DNA from: Cryptomeria japonica
Taxonomy: Eukaryota > Streptophyta > Pinopsida > Cupressales > Cupressaceae
NCBI RefSeq assembly: GCF_030272615.1
Contig: NC_081412.1
Span: 476,417,657-476,477,656 of the forward strand
Direction of reading: 5' to 3'
DNA length: 60,000 nucleotides
In this document: positions 24,544 to 34,857 of the stretch, one piece after another
Layout of the letters: each line of letters opens with the position of its first letter
Numbering within the stretch: position 1 is the first letter of the stretch
Made by a program: the position numbers and the translations under genes
The notes under the pieces: generated by a model
Database searches by the model: none
What the model was told of the DNA's origin: nothing
The model's input: only the letters and a program-made list of their open reading frames with translations

Positions 24544-24939
24544 ATTTGGAATGCATTACCCAAACACCACAATCGATCACTCGTACATGAAGTTCCACGA
24601 GTGCGATCTTTTTCAAATCCTAATATTATTTCTATCTCAACAACCTCTAGAGGAGCCACCTGACTTGGCCCCACCCAAACCAAGATCCATTCTTCCCACT
24701 TTTCAAGATTGTATTTCTCTTCACTATCTTGCAGTTTCCCTTGTGAATTTTCAATTATAGTGCAGAGTTCTTCACGAAGGACACCACCACATCGTCTGGA
24801 GTTTATGCTTCAAATTTTTTCTTTGATCCCATGGAGGCCAATAGTCCTTTGTTTGAGGAAGTGCTTCCTGAAGAGTCATGGGGGGGAGAGGTAATTCTTG
24901 AAATCGCCCTTCTATTGGGAGATTGTGTACATAACCTCT
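24544..24939 (-). pseudogene. DRM fragment, right arm of hairpin C (inner part)
   Basis: Inverted copy of 24093-24492. The minus strand again carries the LVWVG, APLEV and LGNAFQ region in antisense orientation to the left arm. It ends at the target site of the solo LTR and continues at 26109. Confidence 0.82.
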
Positions 24940-26108
24940 TGTTACTACTTATCAAGTTGCCATTAGTTTTATATCCAAAGTCATTCTATATACTCTAATC
25001 AGTTACTACTACCAAAATATTCAGTCGGTATGCATAGAGCAGTCGGTAATAGAAGAAACTAGTCTCAAAGCCCAGTATACACCGAACTGTCTATAGAGTA
25101 TCATTCTATGTCTACCAAGCAGTAAAGATGATACACCGAGTTGATATACACCGAGTGAAACTTGTTACCAGATTCATTGAACCTGGACATACATATGGAA
25201 ACGTGTTACAAGATCAAGGAACATAGAACCGTTATCACATTGGAAATTGCACTTAAAGATTGTGTATGATTTCGAGGTCATTTAACCAATGAAATATTTT
25301 GTATAGTTATTCATTCGAGAAATCATATTTGTAAGATCGATGGATGAACCAAATCACCGACATAAGAGATCTATTTATATAGCATGGATTAATGAGGAAT
25401 ACATAAGTGTATGAAGCAAGACATGTGTGATACATGAGAAAGCACTAAGTGTTATGATTGTTACAGAGACACAGAGGTCACCGAGAAGGATTTCAGAGAA
25501 CAGTCAAAGAACAAAGTAAATAGAAGGGTTTACCGAGTTACTTTATGGGTTACCAAGGTATGCTGTAAGCAAGGTAATCTTATTTGAGCACATAGAATAT
25601 GCTATAACATTCCAGATGTAAAGTTGCAGATATTTGTAATGATTTCATTGTAATATTTTGAGTTATAGAGAAACCTTTAATAGGGTAAAAGACTCTAACC
25701 ATGTCTATAAATTGTAAAGCCTTTAACCAGGTGCATCATTTAGATTAAGTGTTGTAAAATCCTTTAGCAAGGTAGATCTAATAGATCTTGATACTCCTAA
25801 TAGGGTAAGCTATCAGAAATAGCTAGACATGTAGCTCTAACCGAGCATCCTTTATTATTGCAGTAGTGAAGTTGTCGGTGCCATCCCCACTACAATTTTT
25901 CTCTCTAACCAAGAGTTTCTGCGTAACCAAAATATATGTGTTATGCAATGAATCATGTATGATTGTTATTCATTTGTTTTAGCTTTGTGTTATGTTACAA
26001 CAGTTTTCAGTTTATGCATAACAGTAAAGATATTGTTGATAAAAGGTTTTGAAGTGTTGATTCACCCCTCCCCTCTCAGTACATTGGCTTTCCATATTGG
26101 GCCTAACA
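24940..26108 (+). mobile_element. Solo LTR inserted in the right arm of hairpin C
   Basis: Starts TGTTACTACTTATC and ends TTGGGCCTAACA. It is flanked on both sides by CCTCT (24935-24939 and 26109-26113), an exact 5-bp target duplication. Its 3' part has degenerate CTCCTAATAGGGTAAG-type repeats and a CCCCTCCCCTCTCAGTAC tail like the solo LTR in chromovirus gag. Excising it makes the two hairpin arms match continuously, so it arrived after the palindrome formed. Confidence 0.92.
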
Positions 26109-26113
26109 CCTCT

Positions 26114-26350
26114 TGCTCTTCTGAAAGCTTAAAATTACTTCAAGTCTGCCGACTCTGGTTCCACACTATAGAAATTTTTGGATATTGACTTCCAAATATC
26201 CTTTGGTGCAAAAGCATCATTCTCATAATAGAAAAAAGGTGCTCCTTGCATGAACACATCGATTTCCTCCAAAGCATGGCCCAATAGCTTTCACAGGAAC
26301 TCCAAAACCAGTTAGTCCCTTTGGACATAAATTAGAGATGTCACATCAGA
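26114..26350 (-). pseudogene. DRM fragment, right arm of hairpin C (outer part)
   Basis: The minus strand repeats the region encoding FFYYENDAFAP and the VEPE segment, with point differences from the left arm (for example GCACC for GAACC, AAAGG for GAGGG). Together with 24544-24939 it completes the inverted copy. Confidence 0.82.
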
Positions 26351-26818
26351 CACTCTAGACATTGTTTGTTTGTATTGCATACTCTCTATCTATTTATCAC
26401 CCTTTAACACTTTCCTCTGCTTTTCTCCAATTGCTCTCTTCTAGGCAGCTGATGAGCTTGTTTCCATGTCATTCAGGATAATGACTGCTTTCTTTCTTTT
26501 AGGAAATTTGCTTGTATGTGACTTTAAAGCTTGTATGTTCTGCTTCCGTATAGATATAAACTTTAATTCACGCTCAGATAATAATTAAATAAAATAAGCA
26601 TTTATAAAGAAAAGATTTAGTTATTCGATGTTACATATTATCTGATGGAAATATCCTAGACAATTCTTGGAGAAAGGAAACATCATTGATAATCATTTTT
26701 TGCAAATAACACTGAATCAAATAAATAATAAATGTTTAATGCAATTTTTAAAAATAGAACTCGTTCAATGCTTTCATTCATCGACGGCAAAGCCGTTTGA
26801 CCCACCACATCTCTCACC

Positions 26819-27106
26819 ATCAGAATTCTGACGACAACTAATGAAACATCCGACAAGGATGCTATATATCCAATGCCACTTCCATGTCAGATGGTTGTCA
26901 AGGAGCAATCATAACATTTGTCAAAAATCCGACGGAAATCCGTCGATATTTGTGGTGAGGGGTACAAATATAGTCGTTGTCGGATTAGTTCATTACATCG
27001 TCGGACGACCAACGCAAATGGCATCATCGGGAAGCCTGACAACGAGTTTTTGACAGTAAAGTTGGTCGAAATTCTAACGTGTGGTTTTTGCAAATCCGAC
27101 AATTAG
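26819..27106. repeat. Right subterminal region of the CACTA element
   Basis: Dense copies of TCCGAC, GTCGGA and CCGTCG words (for example at about 26848, 26929-26946, 26977, 27000 and 27096) in both orientations. CACTA transposases bind repeated subterminal motifs of this kind. Confidence 0.7.
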
Positions 27107-27137
27107 CCATCGGAAATTAGGCCCAAATGTACTAGTG
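27107..27137 (-). repeat. Right terminal inverted repeat of the CACTA element
   Basis: Ends CAAATGTACTAGTG. The 3-bp duplication CTA follows at 27138-27140. Confidence 0.88.
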
Positions 27138-27150
27138 CTAGTAATCTTTC
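27138..27150 (+). pseudogene. 13-bp island of chromovirus RNase H between two insertions
   Basis: CTAGTAATCTTTC is host-element coding sequence. It contains the CACTA target copy (CTA) at its left and the Tat-element target copy (CTTTC) at its right, and it joins in frame with 14946 and 49231. Confidence 0.88.
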
Positions 27151-27460
27151 TGTAGTCACATAAATCTGTCCACTTAATTAAATGAATACTTAGTATTTAT
27201 TTGATTATTTAACCATCAATTAATGAATTAATTAAATTAATATTTAATTAATTCATCTTAACCCTCTTCTCCTATTAATTAAATAAATTATTCAATTTAT
27301 TTGATTTAATTCACTTAACCAAATTCAGACCATTAATTAAATAAATAAATCATATTTGTTTAATTAAATCTTCTCTCACATTTAAATAAATTAATATTTA
27401 TTTAAATCCCCCAAAATCCCACCTCTCACATTTAAATAAATTAACATTTATTTAAATCAC

Positions 27461-27640
27461 CTTTATCCTCTACCCACTTGTATTTTCCTACAAAAGCAAG
27501 TTGCACAATTATTTTAAATAAATAATTTATTTAACTCACCTTTATCCTCCACCGACTTGTATTTTCCTACAAAAGCAAGTTGCACAACTATTTTAAATAA
27601 ATTATTTATTTAAAATCCTATTTATCCTCACCCACTTGAA
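27461..27640 (+). repeat. 79-bp tandem repeat inside the LTR
   Basis: About 2.2 copies of a unit starting TTTATCCTC and containing TACAAAAGCAAGTTGCACAA. The 3' LTR has the same array at about 47732-47911. Confidence 0.85.
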
Positions 27641-28055
27641 ACCTTTAATGGTTTCCCTTAAAGTATTCAAACTTGATGGCTTTAAAGTCTTCAAACTTGA
27701 TGGCTTCCTTCTATAGTCTTCTTAAGACTTTAATGGTTTTCCTTAAAATCTTCAAGCCTTTAATGGTTTCCCTCAAAGTCTTCAAGCATTTTAATGCTTT
27801 ATCTTCATTTTTCTCATTTAAATAAATTAATATTTATTTGAATATTTATCCAAATGCAAATTACACCATTTAATTGAAATAAATGATTTCATTTTAATTG
27901 AAAATACCAAAATTTCTCCCACTTGCATTTTCCTACAAAATCCACTTGCATGCCTAAACCCCTTCTAGAATTTTCTAATCACTTCTAAATAACCTAACCC
28001 CTTCTCTAAACTTTGTCACATTCCTAAGCAAAAGGGAAGTCACTTCTCAAACCCT

Positions 28056-28190
28056 CAAAGTCTTTGATAACCATTAAAGGCTTTCAACCTTCAACCACTA
28101 AATGGCTCAAAGTCTTTGATAACCATTGAAGGCTTTCAACCTTCAACCACTTAATCCCCAAAGTCTCCAATAACCATTAATGGTTACCTC
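28056..28190 (+). repeat. 52-bp tandem repeat inside the LTR
   Basis: About 2.6 copies of a unit starting CAAAGTCTTTGATAACCATT and ending in CTTTCAACCTTCAACCAC. Confidence 0.8.
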
Positions 28191-28546
28191 AAACCCTCCC
28201 ACATGGTTAAAATATTTGTTTTGACTCAACCTCTACCCAACCCAAAGGTCTCATCAGGCCATTAATGCTTTGACCATGATTATCTCTTAAACATTTGCAC
28301 AAAGGTTTATCCGTGGATTAACTCTTAATCCAGTGGGTAATCTTAATTTGGACTTGACCCTTAGCCTCTAGATAACCATGAGGTCTTCTCAGGCCTTTAA
28401 TGCCTCCAACCTCTTCTCTCAACCCAATCCTATGTTGACACTTGTCACCATTTTATTGGTGTCAATTGTGCACATGGATCCCCAACTTTCAAACTTGGCC
28501 CTTGATTAAACCATTCAATCTTAACCCTTCATTTCCCCATTTCTTC

Positions 28547-28555
28547 TATAAATAG
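28547..28555 (+). promoter_or_regulatory. TATA box in the 5' LTR
   Basis: TATAAATAG in a CT-rich context, about 400 bp before the LTR end. It is the best core-promoter match in the LTR, so the RNA would start near 28580. The 3' LTR has the same box at 48818-48826. Confidence 0.7.
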
Positions 28556-28956
28556 AACCCTTCTCCTCAAACAAAAAAAGAGAAGCATTAGAGTATTGTT
28601 GTTATACTGGCATTAGCATAGAGCTTTCTCATAGCATCACTATCTACACTTGCATAGCATTTGCTTATCATACTCAACCATCTTGAATCTCCATATGGCA
28701 TCCATGGCTAGTGCTAAAAGCTGAGAGCTACACTCATTTGGGACTTGGAGAGGAGAGGAACAAGGGAGGAACAACTATGAGCATCTTGATTAGCTATTTT
28801 ATTCTATGTTTATATGCTTTCTATTTCATGCTTAATAGCTCTCTTGATATGCCTGTTTAGGATAATCTTTTGTTGCTAACACTAACATTTGTTTCTTGTG
28901 CTCTTGTGTGTGTTGCCATCAAACAGATTTTCTAATCCTTTTTGCAGAGCATCATT

Positions 28957-28976
28957 TGGTGAACCGGATGTGAATC
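28957..28976 (+). promoter_or_regulatory. Primer-binding site matching tRNA-Trp
   Basis: TGGTGAACCGGATGTGAATC begins two bases after the LTR. Against the complement of the plant tRNA-Trp(CCA) 3' end as I recall it, 18 of 20 bases match. It does not resemble the iMet site used by the other elements here. Confidence 0.7.
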
Positions 28977-31686
28977 CAAACACCAAAAAGATCAACTATT
29001 TTTTTAACCAATAACATGTTTGAATGTTGAAAATGTCACACAGGTTGCATTTTTGACATTGTTTTGGTGCATTTGACATTATTTTGGCGCTATTCACCCT
29101 ATTTCAGTGCTTTTGCCTTCTCTTGTCTTTCCCTTTCTTTTAGTGCGTTTGTGTTAAATAGCACCTCTGTTCAAACGCAGACTAGCGCTATTGTAACAGA
29201 ACGTTGTACAAATCACTTTGTAACCAAAAAAAAAAAAATTAGGCTTGTAGAAGCCCACCAAATAGGCGGATTTTACTAACTATTTTTCTCTTTTGTGCAG
29301 ATTTAAATTAGATTAAAAAGTAGATTTATATTTCTTACTAACTTGTTTTTGAAGTTGGTTTTAAAAAAAATGAATTCACTTTTTATTTTGGTTTAAAATT
29401 AACTTCACATTTCAAATTTGGGCTTTTAAAAAAAGAATCACACATTTGTTTGGGGCTCTTAAAAAGAATTTCATTGTTCCAAGGTAAAAAGAACCACAAA
29501 CTTATACAAAACAACTTTATTTCTTGCAAGTTAGGAAACAAACTTTGTTTTGGTGCTTAAAATCAACAAAACAAAATTTATTTTCTTGCATCAACTTAAA
29601 AGAAATTTACAATCAACACTTTGTTTTGGGGCAATCTAAAAAGAACAAGCTATTTTTCCTTCAAGCTCAAAAACAATTTTACTTCAAGCAAGACGTGTTT
29701 TCAATTCAGTTGACTAGGATTTCAAAGTTCCTAGTTTACAAAATACAATTGCCTTTGAAAATTAAAAAGAACACCATGATTGTTGGAGCAACATCTCCAA
29801 ATAGATAGAAAATCACATTGCAATGATAGATTAAAAAGAACAAGTGTTTTTTGTGCTTGGCACACTTGTGCAAAGAGTTGGTCAAGTGGTCCTACTTCTA
29901 ACACACACTATCCTCTCCCTTGGCTTTCGTGGTCCTAGGTGCAAGAGAAAAGTGTTAGTAACACTCAAAATTTTATCTTTTTAAGAGAGGCCTACCAAGA
30001 TACACATCACTCTTGGGAACGACCTTGAGCGGTAAATCCTTCGAGCCGCTATAGAAATCAGGTGTGAGCGAAAGTTGTAGCCTTAGGTATAGCTGTTCCT
30101 ACAGTGTAACTGGCCGAAAGGACAAATGGGCCCCACCACCAGTTACAAGGCTCTTAAGTGAGTCACTGCAAAATGAACTTATGTCCAAAAACATCGAACA
30201 TGACTAAACACCTTTTAGTAGTAGCCCACCCATTCTATTGATTGAGGATATTTGTGATATAATTTAGTGCAAGAGCATAGATGGTTTTGCTCCCAAGATA
30301 CTCACCATACATATTTCCTTGAGTAGAAACATAGCTTTTTGAAAAGTCACTTGTGGCTTGATAAAAGTGGTGACTCCCCCATCATAGGGATCATCTATTT
30401 GTTATGCTTGTGCAAGACTTAGTATATCACATCCTTACCTGCCACGGCGGGATTCATAAGGTATGTAGTACCAAAGTCGAAGAAATATCAAGATGTGGGC
30501 TAAATTTATCACAACTGGCCATTTGACCTTAGGGATAAAAAGTGTTTGAAGTGTGTTCATTTTAAAGACCAAGTGCAAATTGAGCCGACTTCAGGCTTTG
30601 GAAATACACCTTAAAATACATCTAAAGGAAGGGTCATATACAAGTCCAGAGATTGGGTTGATCTAGACCCATACTCATTTGTACCTTTGAGGCAACATTT
30701 TGGTGTTTGTGTGCTTGCTTTGTTTTCTTGTCAAAAAAACATCAAATCAGAAAATCAATCCCAAAAACAAAGTATTCATCCAACCAAACAGCTTTCAAAA
30801 ACAACCAAAAACATCAAAAACAAAGTGCAAACAACAAAAGAGTCAAAAATTTTATGACCATTCTTCACATCTTGCGAAAGAAGAAGCGTCATCAAAATAT
30901 CAACTTGAAAAGAAGACAATTAAGCTCAAAGGCTTTGATCAAACGAAGGAAATTTTTCTATATCAATAGACAAATCTTTGTCTCCCATAGAGTTTTCTTG
31001 CATCACATGTGTCTCTATCTTCAAGGCAAAACAAATGAATTTGATTCTGAATCATTGAACCGCAGAGCTTTTATGCAATATAGAGCTCTGAGTTATCACA
31101 AAAACCAAGGAGGAAAGATTAATCCCAACTTCTTCCCAAACGTCTGTATCACATACAACACAGCTCAAGAAATACCACCAACACCCGAAAGGGAAGAGAT
31201 AGAGTTTGTCCCATTTATAACACAAAGTTTTTATTGAAGTTGAAAACATTTTCATCCATCATCTCACTCATACATCATCACTTCATCATCAATCCGTCCC
31301 AACTCTCAAAACATTAAGAGGTTCTTGTCCCAAGTTCTCTTTTAGATATTGCTTGAAATCAAACACATCACATCACTTTTTAGATTGTTTCTACATCTAG
31401 GATAAGGTCATCCTAAAAGACACATCTACGCAGGTTAAAACTAGTTCATGAGTGAATCCTCTCATTACTAGGTAGTTAAATTTGTAACACATCTCATATT
31501 TCTCTACACCTTATCACATCAAAACTTATCAAACAAACAAGCAATTCAAAGAAGGAATTTTGGTTACATCCACCTTAAAGGTGTTAGAGATCCACGTGCA
31601 ACACAATTCACCAACCATCAATCTCTCATTTCAACAAAAACTCATCATCATTTTCACACAACTTCAACAAAAAGCTTATAAACAAA
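28977..31686 (+). other. Long leader of the Tat element
   Basis: 2.7 kb between primer site and gag. 29040-29900 is rich in AAAAAGAAC, CAAAACAA and TTTTGG words with only short frames. 29900-30660 is more complex and non-coding. 30660-31660 is A/C-rich. Tat-group elements commonly have long leaders, some with an extra frame upstream of gag; the only candidate here is 30707-31237. Confidence 0.6.
30707..31237 (+). CDS. Possible extra frame upstream of gag
   Basis: An uninterrupted 176-codon frame, very rich in Lys, Asn and Gln in its first half and ending with a more balanced segment (PPTPEREEIEFVPFITQSFY). The first codon in frame is not ATG. No known domain is visible. Its position recalls the upstream ORF of some Tat/Ogre elements, but the A-rich composition makes a chance frame quite possible. 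Confidence 0.3.
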   Translation: MCACFVFLSKKHQIRKSIPKTKYSSNQTAFKNNQKHQKQSANNKRVKNFMTILHILRKKKRHQNINLKRRQLSSKALIKRRKFFYINRQIFVSHRVFLHHMCLYLQGKTNEFDSESLNRRAFMQYRALSYHKNQGGKINPNFFPNVCITYNTAQEIPPTPEREEIEFVPFITQSFY

Positions 31687-34600
31687 ATGGCCCAAACCCG
31701 ATCACAGTCCAGGCAACGAGAAATAGAAAGGGAAGAAGAAGAAGAGGAAAATCTCAATGAATTTCAAGAAGCACTTGGAGGAAATGCAGATGATGAAAAC
31801 CCAAGTACTCCCACTCCTGCAACAATAGAAAGGGCTCAGCATAACCCTCTCTTTAACAGACTTTTTGACGAAATACTCAGGAGCAATGCAGATGCTCACT
31901 TCTTAAGACTCGCTCAAGAAGGAGAAAAACTCCCCTCTGACTTTGATCTTGCCCAATTAAGACAAGCATCAGAAAGACAAAGTCACCATGAAGAGGAAAG
32001 AGGTAGAGATCCCATCAGATATAACATTCCTCGAGGTAACCCACCACCTCCTCCTCCAAATGAAATGGAGATGTTGCGGCAACAAGTCGAGAATCTCACC
32101 CAACAGCTTCATAGTGGTGTCAAGACTAACCAATTCTCACTCAATGACATCTGTCCCTATCCTTTTGATAGGAATCCTTACATGCCACCCTTTCCACGAG
32201 GATTCGAAACACCCAAATTTGAAAAATATAGAGGAAAGGGGGATCCCCGCGATCATGTCCGAGAATTTCATTCCGCTTGTCTCGAAGTAGCATATGAAGA
32301 CACATACCTAATGTGCCTTTTTCCCCAAAGCTTGGGAGGAACAACCACATCATGGTTTTCCCGACTACCAGGTGGCATTAGAACATTTGAGGAACTTATC
32401 CAAAAATTCCTCGCTCATTACTCTCATAACATTGAACGCGACATCACCATGGCTAATCTGTGCAACACCAAACAAAAACCAGGTGAACTATTCTCAGTAT
32501 TCCTGCAATGATGGCGCCAAATGTCTAGCAGACGTTCTCTTCAGTTACCTAAACAAGAACTAGTGGAAATATTCATTTCCAACTTAAACGAAGAAATGGA
32601 ATTTCACCTGGATGTCAAAGACACGGACTCTTTTAATGATATGATCACCAAGGGTTTAAAATGTGAACGGGCACTCATCAAGAAAGGACTCATCAAAATC
32701 TTTAATGAACCAAAAGATGGTTCTCACCCGCACTTCAATAGTGATAAACCAAGCTTCTGGAATAAAAACAAGAATATCGTCAATGATGGGGTTGTGGATG
32801 CCCGGACTATCCAAAATGCACAACCTGTGGTTCGGTTTGCAGGACAAAATCCTCCACCTCAAAACAACACAAATGTTCCTTCTAATCAAGGTCGCATCAC
32901 ATCTCACAATGAACCTAGACCTCGTCAGCAAAAACAGAAACGCACATACACTCCCTTAGGGGAACCCATTGAAACAGTATTGCGACAACTCATTTCTCAA
33001 AATTTGGTCACTCTACCTAAACTATCAAACTATGAGCCTCGGGTCAAACCGGCATGGTGGAGAGATACTGAACACTATGAATTCCATCAAGGAAGAGGAC
33101 ACAAGACAAGTAATTGTCACCGATTGAAAGATCTCATTCAGGATCTTATTGATCGAGGAGAAATTGAAATTGAAGGACATAACCCAAAAACAACCAATAA
33201 TGATCATCTGATGTTCAAAAATCCACTTCCATCACAAGATCAAAGGGATCCTTCCACTTCCAGACGGGGCACTGATACCACAGATTATACACAGGCTGTG
33301 TATAATTACACTGTAAATCATCTGTATGATTCCAATGAACAAGTTGCAACCATAACCTTCAAAAATCCCAACTCAAATTGCAATGTTGTTACGCGTCGTG
33401 GCAAAGTTACCATAAAGGCAGCTCCACAAGGCACCACCTCCATCCCAAAGCAGTACAATCTTGTGGAACAATTAGACAAAACCCCTGCTCTTATATCCAT
33501 TTTAGAGCTTCTGTGCCTATCACCCTCTCATAAAACTATCTTGGATCAAGCACTCCAAGAGGCGTCAGTCCCTGCAAATCTGAATATAGACCAATTTCAA
33601 GCCATGGTTGGAAATCTAAAGTCCTCACCTTGTCTCACTTTTTCTGAAAGTGACAACTCTTCCTTCCAACAACCTCATAATGCCTCACTCCACATCAAAG
33701 GATTTATTAACCAGCATAGGATCAAGCGAGTCTTGATAGATAATGGAGTAGGCCTGAACATTTGTACACTACAGTTGGTCACAGCATTGGGCTATGCGGT
33801 AGAATCAGTGGATCCTTGTAAGAAGATCACAATCAAAGCCTATGACGATGCAGAGCGTTCATCCAAAGGCGTTGTGGTACTACCAATCCGAGTGGGCCCC
33901 GTGGTAAAGCACATCATTTGTCAGGTTCTGGACCTTCCTTTGCCATACAATCTATTATTAGGGAGACCTTGGATACATGCCATGCAAGTCATTCCATCTA
34001 CCTACCATCAATGTATCAAGTTCCCACATAACGGTGTAGAGATCACAATTCTAGGCGATGCAAACCCCTTTGCATTTTGCCATAATATTAGCCATCATCC
34101 AGAAATTACTGTTCCCAATAATAGAGAAGCCATTTCCTCCACATCATATATAAGTCCAGCCTCTCTTTCCAGTTCGAACACTACTATACCAAAGCAAGAA
34201 AAGCTTAAGATGAAAATAGCAGAGGAAGGTCCCGGGGAATACAACTTGAGTCAACTCTTTTGTGTGGGACAAATGCCCACTTCTCCTAGAACACATGGTA
34301 AACCACAGCAGTTACTCCAGCAACCACTAATCACACCCGCATGTGCTTTGACACCTTTCATCCTTGGAAAGAGTCAAGAAGAAGAAACCCAAGATGAGGA
34401 CTTAGCAAAATGGATCTACAAAGATCCCATCACCACTGATCTACCACAAGTTAAACTTCCTACGGATCAGTATGGCAAAGGCCTCCTCATTATGCAAAGA
34501 ATGGGGTATGATGGTCAGAGTGCTTTAGGATATTGCAAACAAGGACGACATGAACCTCTACTGCTGGAATTAAAGCCCAAAGGTAACACAGGCCTAGGCT

Positions 34601-34857
34601 TTGAAAAAGAGATCTTTCCTAAGCTCAGATTCAAAGGAAAACCCAACAAACCATTATGTCAACCTACGGCAAAAAGGATGCCTTTTATCATTAAAGCAAC
34701 CTCAAGCAACATCCCAACTGCCCCACTTACGCTCAAAACCCCAACACAGCCATCACCAATGCCACTCATCCCACCAAATGAACCAGTAATCCCATCAGCA
34801 ACACCATTAGTAGCAACAACTGTATCAGAACCCGCAACAGCATCTATGGTACAGTAG
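31687..34857 (+). pseudogene. gag: Tat element gag-protease with G-patch, one internal stop
   Basis: The ATG at 31687 opens a Glu-rich N-terminus. The retrotransposon-gag core (about 32200-32640) includes GDPRDHVREF and TTSWFSRLPGG. An in-frame TGA (32509-32511) stands where CGA (Arg) is expected, and the same frame then runs open to 34857. A His/Cys motif (HQGRGHKTSNCHRL) lies at about 33085-33126. The aspartic protease is at about 33700-34060, with active site LIDNG at 33739-33747 (Asn at the second position occurs in this group) and NLLLGRPWIHAM. A G-patch (34474-34608: MGYDGQSALGY to GLGFE) follows. Gag forms the particle and the protease matures it. The C-terminal Pro/Thr-rich linker ends in a TAG, and pol is in the -1 frame. 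Confidence 0.88.

Larger units (their letters stand above)
23402..26818. repeat. Hairpin C: long inverted repeat (arms about 1.1 kb) carrying DRM sequence
   Basis: The left arm (about 23402-24492) and right arm (24544-24939 plus 26109-26818) are inverted copies around a 51-nt spacer (24493-24543). Identity is roughly 90% where I compared it. A 1169-bp solo LTR splits the right arm. The outer boundary is near GTGTGGGTCAAACG on the left and CGTTTGACCCACCA on the right, where the right side runs into the CACTA subterminal region. The inner half of each arm is methyltransferase coding sequence; the outer half is AT-rich with a Lys/Arg-rich linker-like segment. A read-through transcript would form a very long dsRNA. 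Confidence 0.88.
14947..27137. mobile_element. CACTA (En/Spm-type) DNA transposon, 12.2 kb, non-autonomous or decayed
   Basis: The left end reads CACTAATACATTTG and the right end CAAATGTACTAGTG, its inverted complement with one mismatch in 14. Similarity continues to about 31 bp. The 3-bp target duplication is CTA on both sides (14944-14946 and 27138-27140), and excising the element restores the chromovirus RNase H frame. Subterminal copies of TCCGAC/GTCGGA-type words cluster within about 330 bp of the right end, with GACGA/TCGACG words at the left, as expected for transposase-binding sites. I found no transposase gene. The interior carries methyltransferase-derived inverted repeats, a solo LTR and unassigned sequence. 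The insertion orientation cannot be judged. Confidence 0.88.
27151..28954 (+). repeat. 5' LTR of the Tat element
   Basis: Starts TGTAGTCACATAAATC and ends TTTGCAGAGCATCA, 1804 bp. The 5' half is AT-rich with repeated palindromes of the ATTTAAATAAATTAA type and two internal tandem repeats (27461-27640 and 28056-28190). Confidence 0.95.

Noticed and set aside
29524-29808. 94-codon plus-strand frame in the Tat leader
   Set aside because: Built from repeated AAAAAGAAC/CAAAACAA words and lacks any domain; treated as leader sequence.
34842-34857. Programmed -1 frameshift site between gag-protease and pol
   Set aside because: The frames overlap with the right polarity, but no X-XXY-YYZ heptamer is visible; an indel in the linker explains it equally well.
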